A program made the position numbers and the translations under genes. The notes below the pieces were generated by a model that saw nothing but the letters and a program-made list of their open reading frames with translations, was not told the DNA's origin and did no database searches. Shown piece after piece: positions 1 to 4,941 of a stretch of 9,915 bases of DNA. Position 1 is the first letter of the stretch, and each line of letters opens with the position of its first letter. The DNA is from Bacillota bacterium (lineage in GTDB: Bacteria > Bacillota > Clostridia > Acetivibrionales > DTU013): NCBI GenBank assembly GCA_023411715.1, contig JAEYOM010000204.1, forward strand, positions 1-9,915, given 5' to 3'.

Positions 1-813
1 AGCATGGGTATGACCCTCCTTGAACAAAAGGAAGGGCGAATTGTCGTAGCGATTGACCCCTCGGTAGTGTCGGTATCCGATTCCATTGCCAGCATATCAT
101 CGCAGGTTGAAGTGCTCGACATCTCAGCAGTATCATTTTCCACATTTCTGGGAATTTATTTTATGTTCTCTCGTTTCAGCACGGTCGAGGGCTTTACTTA
201 TCAACAGGTACTATTATGCTTTGCAGCCGTCCTTATGGCTTTCTCAATCGCTGAGTGCTTTGGACGGGGATTTGATTTGTTTCCGCGTATGATAAGCAAC
301 GGTGAATTTGATCGTGTCCTTGTGCGCCCTAAAAGCGAAGTTTTCCTTGTACTGGCTTCACAAATCGAGCTCACTCGGATAGGGAGGCTTTTACAAGCTG
401 TTATTATTTTCTGCTATGCGCTCCCTGCAAGTGGGATTATATGGACCTGGAATAAAATCCTCGTTCTGTTTTTAATGGTTTCTTGCGGGAGCATCATATT
501 TTTCGGACTTTTTCTTGTATATGCCGCTTTTTCGTTTTTCACTATTGAAGGGCTGGAATTTATGAACATACTAACCGATGGAGGGCGTGAATTTGGGCGG
601 TATCCTTTTTCTGTCTATGGCCAGGGAGTGCTTAAATTCCTAACATATGTAATTCCGTTGGCACTATTTCAATACTATCCTCTGCTCTACCTCATCGGCA
701 GGAACGAAGATGTTTTTCATATGATAATACCACTATTCGGCCTTGTTTTCCTGATTCCGTGTTACATGTTCTGGCGTTATGGCTTGCGAAAATATAAATC
801 TACAGGTTCATAA
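1..813 (+). CDS. ABC-2 family permease fused to the tail of an ABC ATPase (partial, probably a decayed gene)
   Basis: From about residue 42 (counting from the ATG at 4) this is a permease of the ABC2_membrane_6 type: the segments FLGIYFMFSRF, ISNGEFDRVLVRP and the C-terminal KYKSTGS are what I recall for the second permease of small exporter operons built as ATPase, permease, permease. Membrane segments lie near residues 43-57, 68-84, 129-143, 151-179, 209-231 and 238-257. Residues 1-41 are hydrophilic and do not resemble a permease start. They resemble the C-terminal domain of the partner ATPase (EGRIVVAID, then EVLDIS). The frame stays open to the window edge and the ATG at 4 has no visible ribosome binding site, so translation probably begins upstream. 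The permease would lack roughly its first 35-40 residues and part of its first membrane helix. No partner permease follows. Likely non-functional; substrate unknown. The permease identity is firm, the fusion reading less so. Confidence 0.7.
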   Translation, partial: SMGMTLLEQKEGRIVVAIDPSVVSVSDSIASISSQVEVLDISAVSFSTFLGIYFMFSRFSTVEGFTYQQVLLCFAAVLMAFSIAECFGRGFDLFPRMISNGEFDRVLVRPKSEVFLVLASQIELTRIGRLLQAVIIFCYALPASGIIWTWNKILVLFLMVSCGSIIFFGLFLVYAAFSFFTIEGLEFMNILTDGGREFGRYPFSVYGQGVLKFLTYVIPLALFQYYPLLYLIGRNEDVFHMIIPLFGLVFLIPCYMFWRYGLRKYKSTGS

Positions 814-842
814 GGATAAGGCTTATATTCAGAAGTGACAGT

Positions 843-860
843 TCCGGCGACATCCGGCGA
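843..860. repeat. Tandem 8-bp direct repeat upstream of spoIIGA
   Basis: TCCGGCGA occurs at 843-850 and again at 853-860, a spacing of 10 bp, which puts both copies on the same face of the helix. The repeat lies in the 278-bp gene-free stretch between the ABC gene and spoIIGA, just upstream of the possible Spo0A boxes and promoter. It may be part of the control region, but no known binding protein is recognised for it. Confidence 0.4.
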
Positions 861-931
861 TATTTTGTCGTCAAATTTTCATATTTCTACAGTACCATAT
901 GACACAAAAATAAACAGGCTTGAAATATAAT
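846..931 (+). promoter_or_regulatory. Candidate Spo0A-dependent spoIIG promoter with a long spacer
   Basis: A perfect TATAAT lies at 926-931. ATGACA (5 of 6 to TTGACA) lies at 899-904, leaving a 21-bp spacer. In B. subtilis the spoIIG promoter is a SigA promoter with an abnormally long 22-bp spacer that needs phosphorylated Spo0A bound at and upstream of the -35 region. Possible 0A boxes (consensus TGNCGAA) are on the reverse strand: TGACGAC at 867-873 (6 of 7) and TGTCGCC at 846-852 (5 of 7), 21 bp apart. The boxes are imperfect and the leader to the start codon would be about 150 nt, so this is a candidate only. Apart from this and the direct repeat, I see nothing else in 814-1091. Confidence 0.45.
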
Positions 932-1091
932 CTGAAATGTACAAATGATGCAATACGCGGTTCAAATATTTAATCATAAAAGTACAGGCATACGAATATA
1001 TGTAAAATAGGGGAAGCCTGACTTGTACTCCAACGGTCCCGATACCAGAAGTGTGCCGGCGGAGTGCTGCGACCGGTATGTGAGGTAAAAA

Positions 1092-1997
1092 GTGGAGATC
1101 TATCTGGATATCGTTATCCTTGAAAATATAGTTATCAATTATCTGATCCTTTTAGTAACTGCAAAATTTTCGAAAAACAGGGCAAGCAATTTACGCCTAT
1201 TGCTAGGAGCCGTGCTTGGCGCAGCTTATCTTGCCGCGATGCTGCTGCTGCCCGAAATGAAGGTATATACGACGCTGCTTTCAAAATGGCTGCTTTCTGT
1301 TGCGATGACTGCAGTCACCTTTCGTTTGAAGAAGCTTTCCGAATTCCTGAAAACGCTGCTTATTTTTTATGCGTCGACGTTCATATTCGCCGGCGCAGGG
1401 TTTGCGCTAATGTTTTTTAACCGGGATTGGGGGCTCCTGCGAAATGGTGTTATGGTAACGCCGCTCTCCTTCTTTAACACCTCCTGGGCCGAATTGCTGC
1501 TTGCGCTCGCAGTTACGCTTATTATCCTCCGGGTTATCTGGGACATGATACAGAACCGTTTTCTCAGGGAAAAACTGCTTGTTCGCCTGCGCATAACCTT
1601 TGATAAAAAGGCTATCGAGCTGTTTGCACTTGTCGACACGGGGAACTCGCTCCACGACCCGCTTACCAACATGCCAGTCGTAGTGGTGGAATTTTCGGCG
1701 ATAAGAGATCTTTTGCCCGAGGATATTAGGAGCATTTTCGAAAAAGATCCCGATATAGACCTTAATGCGGTCTCCGCTACCATATCCTGTTCGGACTGGT
1801 TTTCAAGATTCAGGCTGATCCCGTTCACATCGCTGGGGAAAGAGAACGGCATGCTGATTGGGTTCAGGCCGGACTATATCGAGATAGGAAGCGAAAACGA
1901 AAAGAAAGGCGTCCGTGATGTGATCGTAGGTATTTATAATAAGGCTTTGTCGCGCAATGAAAAATACAGCGCTTTGGTCAACCCCGAGCTTATGTAG
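1092..1997 (+). CDS. spoIIGA: SpoIIGA, pro-SigE processing membrane protease
   Basis: Sporulation aspartic protease that removes the N-terminal pro-sequence of SigE after septation, in response to the forespore signal protein SpoIIR (family knowledge). The N-terminal half holds five hydrophobic segments (about residues 9-24, 34-54, 62-79, 85-110 and 132-150). The C-terminal half is the protease domain, with the catalytic motif VDTGNSL and its aspartate at residue 182, close to D183 of the B. subtilis protein. The 301-aa length is usual. The start is GTG at 1092, giving the typical opening MEIYLDIVILENIVINY, with GAGGT at 1082-1086 as ribosome binding site. sigE follows after 26 bp, the standard operon arrangement. 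Identity is firm. Confidence 0.96.
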   Translation: MEIYLDIVILENIVINYLILLVTAKFSKNRASNLRLLLGAVLGAAYLAAMLLLPEMKVYTTLLSKWLLSVAMTAVTFRLKKLSEFLKTLLIFYASTFIFAGAGFALMFFNRDWGLLRNGVMVTPLSFFNTSWAELLLALAVTLIILRVIWDMIQNRFLREKLLVRLRITFDKKAIELFALVDTGNSLHDPLTNMPVVVVEFSAIRDLLPEDIRSIFEKDPDIDLNAVSATISCSDWFSRFRLIPFTSLGKENGMLIGFRPDYIEIGSENEKKGVRDVIVGIYNKALSRNEKYSALVNPELM

Positions 1998-2023
1998 ACA
2001 ATACAGCGAAAGGAGATTTTTAG

Positions 2024-2755
2024 ATGGGCATATTTATGAAGGTAAAGCTGTTTTTGAGGATCAGATACCTGGACTTTTTAAGAAGGCTCAATGCCGACAG
2101 GAGCTATCCTCTTCACTATATAGGGGGGAGTGAAGCGCTGCCGCCGCCGCTCAGCACGGACGAGGAGACGTATCTGCTGGCCAGGCTCGAAGAGCAGGAT
2201 TATGGAGTGAAAAGCATCCTTATCGAGCGAAATCTGCGGCTTGTCGTTTACATAGCGCGCAAGTTCGAAAATACCGGAGTCGGCGTGGAGGACCTGGTTT
2301 CGATCGGTACGATCGGACTTATCAAGGCGATCAATACTTTCAATCCTGCAAAGAATATTAAATTGGCAACCTATGCATCGAGGTGCATCGAAAATGAAAT
2401 ATTGATGTACCTTAGAAGAAATAACAAGATAAAGACAGAGATATCAATAGACGAACCGCTGAACGTCGATTGGGACGGGAACGAACTTCTGCTTTCCGAT
2501 ATCCTGGGCACAGATAACGATATTATTTATCGGACTCTTGAGGATGAGGTCGACAGGGAGCTCCTCAACACTGCAATGAAGAAATTGTCCATGCGGGAAA
2601 AGAAGATCATGGAACTCCGTTTCGGACTGACAAACGGGATAGAGAAAACGCAAAAAGAAGTTGCCGATCTGCTGGGTATTTCGCAGTCATATATCTCGAG
2701 GCTCGAAAAGAGGATCATCAGCAGGCTGAAAAAGGAGATAAACAGAATGGTCTAG
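2024..2755 (+). CDS. sigE: RNA polymerase sporulation sigma factor SigE (pro-form)
   Basis: Early mother-cell sigma factor, made as inactive pro-SigE and cut by SpoIIGA. The block YIGGSEALPPPLS marks the processing region; by alignment with the B. subtilis protein, cleavage would fall between H31 and Y32. Residues 1-31 form the basic, amphipathic pro-sequence that tethers the protein to the membrane. Region 2 spans about 65-135 (NLRLVVYIARKFENTG, IGTIGLIKA, TYASRCIENEI), and region 4 about 187-238 with its helix-turn-helix near 208-230 (KTQKEVADLLGISQSYISRLEKR). The ATG at 2024 has AAAGGAGAT at 2009-2016. An in-frame ATG at 2036 would give a 27-residue pro-sequence, exactly the B. subtilis length, but it lies too far from that ribosome binding site. 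No terminator separates it from sigG, so read-through is expected. Confidence 0.97.
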   Translation: MGIFMKVKLFLRIRYLDFLRRLNADRSYPLHYIGGSEALPPPLSTDEETYLLARLEEQDYGVKSILIERNLRLVVYIARKFENTGVGVEDLVSIGTIGLIKAINTFNPAKNIKLATYASRCIENEILMYLRRNNKIKTEISIDEPLNVDWDGNELLLSDILGTDNDIIYRTLEDEVDRELLNTAMKKLSMREKKIMELRFGLTNGIEKTQKEVADLLGISQSYISRLEKRIISRLKKEINRMV

Positions 2756-2811
2756 CAACTTGAAACCCAGTTGTCAAGGCCTTTTGCAAATATTTTTTGA
2801 ATAAGACCGCG

Positions 2812-2840
2812 GTATAAAAAAGACCTCCATGGCAATAATG
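2812..2840 (+). promoter_or_regulatory. SigF/SigG-type promoter of sigG
   Basis: GTATA at 2812-2816 fits the SigF -35 consensus GYATA. The ten bases 2831-2840 (GGCAATAATG) fit the SigF -10 consensus GGNNANAHTR at every defined position, with a 14-bp spacer. Bases 2834-2840 also match 5 of 7 of the SigG -10 consensus at a 17-bp spacing, so both forespore sigma factors might use it. Transcription should start near 2847, about 30 nt before the sigG start codon. This agrees with the known B. subtilis pattern, in which sigG is first transcribed by SigF and then by itself. Confidence 0.72.
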
Positions 2841-2875
2841 TTTTATATGAAAACGCAACATGCCGGGAGGTTTTT
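2819..2875 (+). promoter_or_regulatory. Hairpin hiding the sigG ribosome binding site in read-through RNA
   Basis: Bases 2819-2828 (AAAGACCTCC) pair without a gap with 2866-2875 (GGAGGTTTTT), ten pairs including one G-U. After a 2:1 internal loop, 2831-2834 pair with 2861-2864. The ribosome binding site GGGAGG (2865-2870) is locked in the right arm. The left arm lies between the -35 and -10 of the sigG promoter, upstream of the expected transcript start near 2847. Only RNA coming from sigE could therefore fold this way; RNA begun at the sigG promoter could not. The T-run after the right arm means weak termination is an alternative, although the loop is long for that. Confidence 0.65.
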
Positions 2876-2877
2876 AT

Positions 2878-3651
2878 ATGTTAGTCAACAAAGTGGAAAT
2901 TTGCGGTGTAAATACTTCCAAACTGCCCGTTCTGTCCAATGATCAAAAAAAAGTCCTGTTCGAGAGGATGCACAGAGGCGATACCTCTGCACGCGAGGAG
3001 TTTATAAACGGCAATCTCAGGTTGGTTTTGAGCGTCATACAACGTTTCAATAACCGCGGAGAATACGTGGACGACCTTTTCCAGGTCGGCTGCATCGGTT
3101 TGATAAAAGCGATAGATAACTTTGACGTAACACAGAACGTCAAGTTTTCGACATATGCCGTACCAATGATCATAGGCGAAATCCGCAGGTATCTAAGAGA
3201 CAACAATTCCATCCGGGTGAGCCGCTCTCTAAGGGATATCGCATATAAAGCGCTTCAGGCCAAGGAAAGGCTGACGAGCAGGAATTCAAAGGAGCCGACT
3301 ATAGCAGAAATCGCCGAGGAGCTGAAGCTGCCCAAGGAAGACGTCGTATTCGCCCTTGATGCGATACAGGACCCCATATCGCTCTTTGAATCGGTGTACC
3401 ACGACGGAGGAGACGCTATTTATGTAATGGATCAGGTCAGCGACGAAAAGAACATAGACGAGAACTGGCTCGAGGGTATTTCTCTCAAAGAGGCCATGCG
3501 CAAGCTCAATGACAGAGAGAAGCTCATCCTTAATCTGAGGTTTTTCGAAGGCAGGACACAGATGGAGGTAGCGGAGGAGATCGGGATCTCGCAGGCTCAG
3601 GTTTCGAGGCTAGAAAAAACAGCGCTGCTGCATATGAAGAAATATATATGA
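2878..3651 (+). CDS. sigG: RNA polymerase sporulation sigma factor SigG
   Basis: Late forespore-specific sigma factor that switches on genes for spore DNA protection and germination. The protein is nearly collinear with B. subtilis SigG: NKVEICGVNTSKLPVLS at the N-terminus, NGNLRLVLSVIQRFNNRGEY and DLFQVGCIGL in region 2 (about 45-110), a region 3 near 113-165 (SRSLRDIAYKALQ), and region 4 near 205-250 with EEIGISQAQVSRLEK as helix-turn-helix. N44 matches the asparagine linked to recognition by the anti-sigma factor CsfB/Gin in B. subtilis. I chose the ATG at 2878 (257 aa): CGGGAGG ends at 2870, seven bases before it. The in-frame ATG at 2860 would lie upstream of that site. A terminator follows directly. 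Confidence 0.97.
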   Translation: MLVNKVEICGVNTSKLPVLSNDQKKVLFERMHRGDTSAREEFINGNLRLVLSVIQRFNNRGEYVDDLFQVGCIGLIKAIDNFDVTQNVKFSTYAVPMIIGEIRRYLRDNNSIRVSRSLRDIAYKALQAKERLTSRNSKEPTIAEIAEELKLPKEDVVFALDAIQDPISLFESVYHDGGDAIYVMDQVSDEKNIDENWLEGISLKEAMRKLNDREKLILNLRFFEGRTQMEVAEEIGISQAQVSRLEKTALLHMKKYI

Positions 3652-3664
3652 ATTGATCATCCAG

Positions 3665-3685
3665 GACACCGAAAGGTGTTTTTTT
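3665..3685 (+). terminator. Intrinsic terminator after sigG
   Basis: ACACC (3666-3670), a GAAA tetraloop and GGTGT (3675-3679), with a possible extra G-T pair, run straight into a stretch of seven T. It begins 14 bp after the sigG stop codon and closes the spoIIGA-sigE-sigG unit. Confidence 0.88.
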
Positions 3686-3712
3686 ATTAATGGAGCATAG
3701 CGTATCCTGTTC

Positions 3713-3747
3713 AAAAACCAAACGCGTTCGATGCACCTTTGGTTTTT
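3713..3747. terminator. Second, symmetric terminator-like inverted repeat
   Basis: AAAAACCAAA (3713-3722) is perfectly complementary to TTTGGTTTTT (3738-3747) with a 15-nt loop. The A- and T-rich flanks would let it act in either direction. The stem has only two G-C pairs and is weak, so it may be a back-up terminator for the sigG unit or an inert repeat. Confidence 0.5.
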
Positions 3748-3786
3748 AATCGACAAACCTTGGTGTCTGTGCTTTTTAAGATAATT

Positions 3787-3815
3787 GTGTCATATATTTA
3801 TAGCGGGTATATAAT
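3787..3815 (+). promoter_or_regulatory. Possible SigA promoter of the ylmC-type gene
   Basis: GTGTCA (4 of 6 to TTGACA) at 3787-3792 and a perfect TATAAT at 3810-3815 are 17 bp apart. The site lies after the sigG terminator and about 59 bp before the chosen start codon. The -35 match is modest. Confidence 0.45.
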
Positions 3816-3873
3816 AAAGGAAGAGCGCTTCAGGCGCAGGTATCCGATTGATATGGACGGTTGGTGGGGTGGA

Positions 3874-4134
3874 ATGAATCGAGCTTCGGATTTCAAGCAA
3901 AAGGAAGTAATAAATGTTTCCGACGGCAGAAGGCTGGGTTTTGTATCCGACGTTGAGCTGGACCTCGATACGGGGAAGATCGAAGCCATTGTTTTGCCAG
4001 GGGTCGGAAGGCTTTTTGGCCTCCTTGGCAAGGAAAACGAATTTATGATACCGTGGGAGAAAATATCAAAAATTGGCGAGGATATCATACTTGTCGACCT
4101 GGATGAACGCTTTATGAGGAAATATTTTGACTAA
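3874..4134 (+). CDS. ylmC: YlmC/YmxH-family PRC-barrel sporulation protein
   Basis: Small protein of 86 aa forming a single PRC-barrel-like domain. The run KEVINVSDGRRLGFVSDVEL, then DLDTGKIEAIVLPG, FMIPWEKISKIGEDIILVDL, is typical of the YlmC/YmxH family found in spore formers. Its biochemical role is not known. The chosen start is the ATG at 3874, which gives the usual family N-terminus about ten residues before KEVINV; a G-rich stretch (3864-3872) lies just before it but is not a classical ribosome binding site. The ATG at 3853 would add seven residues (MDGWWGG). A TTG much further upstream also leaves the frame open, but it lies inside the inverted repeat at 3713-3747 and is unlikely. Neighbourhood beside sigG and nrdR is, as I recall, common in Clostridia. 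Confidence 0.85.
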   Translation: MNRASDFKQKEVINVSDGRRLGFVSDVELDLDTGKIEAIVLPGVGRLFGLLGKENEFMIPWEKISKIGEDIILVDLDERFMRKYFD

Positions 4135-4160
4135 TTTCCTAAACCATTTCGGTGGAATAC

Positions 4161-4176
4161 CCGATACTAGTATTGG
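4161..4176. promoter_or_regulatory. 16-bp palindrome upstream of nrdR
   Basis: ATACTAGTAT at 4164-4173 is a perfect palindrome, and the symmetry extends to CC at 4161-4162 and GG at 4175-4176 with a single G/T mismatch. It lies about 105 bp before nrdR and 27 bp after ylmC. It could be an operator. It does not fit the NrdR box consensus, so the binding protein, if any, is unknown. The overlapping ACCCG (4159-4163) and CGGGT (4182-4186) could form a small stem instead. Confidence 0.35.
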
Positions 4177-4251
4177 TGAAACGGGTTGCTCCCTTTAAGG
4201 CAGCAGTTCGATTCATCAGCACAACACCCCCAAATTTTCAAATGAAAAACA

Positions 4252-4269
4252 GGCCGGCAAATACCGGCT
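4252..4269 (+). promoter_or_regulatory. Hairpin abutting the nrdR ribosome binding site
   Basis: GCCGG (4253-4257) pairs with CCGGC (4264-4268) around a six-base loop, plus a possible G-T pair outside. The ribosome binding site GGAGG (4270-4274) begins one base after it, leaving that site exposed but beside a stable GC stem. There is no T-run, so it is not a terminator. It may tune translation or mRNA stability of nrdR. Confidence 0.4.
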
Positions 4270-4280
4270 GGAGGTAGCTT

Positions 4281-4736
4281 ATGAAGTGTCCTTACTGCGG
4301 CTATATCGAAGACAGGGTAATCGATTCGAGGCCAACAGAGGAAAATTCAGCGATCAGACGTCGCAGGGAATGCACGAAATGCATGAAACGCTTTACTACG
4401 TATGAGAAGGTAGAGAGCGTTCCGCTGATGGTCATCAAGAAGGACAAGACCCGTCAGGCATTTGACCGTGAGAAGCTGCTGAACGGCCTTTTGAGGGCAT
4501 GTGAAAAAAGACCTGTCTCTATTGATATGCTTGAAAAACTAGTGGATGAAATCGAGGTCCAGATACTGAACACACTAAAGAGAGAGATAACGACGCAGGA
4601 AATAGGTGAAATTGTCATGTCAAAGCTCAAGGAACTCGATGAAGTCGCATATGTAAGATTCGCCTCGGTCTACAGGCAGTTCAAGGATATAAACACCTTT
4701 ATGGCTGAACTTCGCAAGCTTCTGCAGGACAAATAG
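4281..4736 (+). CDS. nrdR: Transcriptional repressor NrdR
   Basis: Nucleotide-sensing repressor of ribonucleotide reductase genes. The N-terminal zinc ribbon uses C3, C6, C31 and C34 (MKCPYCG and ECTKC), with RRRREC and RFTTYE as family-typical DNA-binding segments. An ATP-cone domain follows at about residues 49-139 (VIKKDKTRQAFDREKLLNGLLRAC through VAYVRFASVYRQFKDI), which binds ATP or dATP and sets the oligomeric state (family knowledge). The 151-aa length is standard. GGAGG at 4270-4274 precedes the ATG by six bases. No nrd genes are in the window, so its targets lie elsewhere. A terminator follows. Identity is firm. Confidence 0.97.
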   Translation: MKCPYCGYIEDRVIDSRPTEENSAIRRRRECTKCMKRFTTYEKVESVPLMVIKKDKTRQAFDREKLLNGLLRACEKRPVSIDMLEKLVDEIEVQILNTLKREITTQEIGEIVMSKLKELDEVAYVRFASVYRQFKDINTFMAELRKLLQDK

Positions 4737-4780
4737 CATCAATTCATACTGTATCCGTAGAATCAGCGGTTAAACCGGGC

Positions 4781-4812
4781 AAGGCCAAACTTCCGGTTTT
4801 ATGGTCTTTTTT
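4781..4812 (+). terminator. Intrinsic terminator after nrdR
   Basis: AAGGCCA (4781-4787) pairs with TGGTCTT (4802-4808) including one G-T pair. An inner AAC/GTT stem (4788-4790 with 4796-4798) closes a short loop, and the outer arm runs into six T (4807-4812). An overlapping alternative stem is AAACCGG (4772-4778) with CCGGTTT (4793-4799). It separates nrdR from the kinase unit. Confidence 0.75.
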
Positions 4813-4883
4813 CGTCATTTGCATACCTTCTGCTCATTGTAAAAAAAATTATTCATACTTTCGGAAGATGGAATAGGCAGCGC

Positions 4884-4912
4884 TTGAAAAAACAGAAACC
4901 ATGCTATAGAAT
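4884..4912 (+). promoter_or_regulatory. SigA promoter of the two-component operon
   Basis: TTGAAA at 4884-4889 and TAGAAT at 4907-4912 are separated by exactly 17 bp, each matching five of six consensus bases. Transcription should start near 4919, some 23 nt before the first kinase start codon. The good match suggests steady housekeeping expression of the sensor pair. Confidence 0.7.
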
Positions 4913-4941
4913 ATTATGGTAGCACAGGAAAATTAGCATAT

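Noticed and set aside
1003..1008. TAAAAT as a closer promoter for spoIIGA
   Set aside because: No acceptable -35 at 16-18 bp (best AGTACA, 3 of 6), so the 899-931 candidate is preferred.
1367..1852. 161-codon open frame on the minus strand inside spoIIGA
   Set aside because: It is antisense to a clearly conserved gene, has no family-like motifs, and no ribosome binding site was seen.
2756..2778. Possible terminator after sigE from CAACT/AGTTG or CTTGA/TCAAG stems
   Set aside because: The two five-bp stems overlap each other, are weak, and no T-run follows directly; read-through into sigG is more likely.
3739..3873. N-terminal extension of the YlmC-type protein from a TTG at 3739
   Set aside because: The TTG lies inside the inverted repeat downstream of sigG, the promoter candidate at 3787-3815 lies after it, and the extra residues do not resemble the family.
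4150..4225. tRNA-like stretch (TGCTCCCTTTAAGGCAGCA followed by GTTCGATTC) between ylmC and nrdR
   Set aside because: The T-loop-like bases lack a complementary T stem, no acceptor stem closes, and the hairpin has a mismatch; it is not a tRNA gene.
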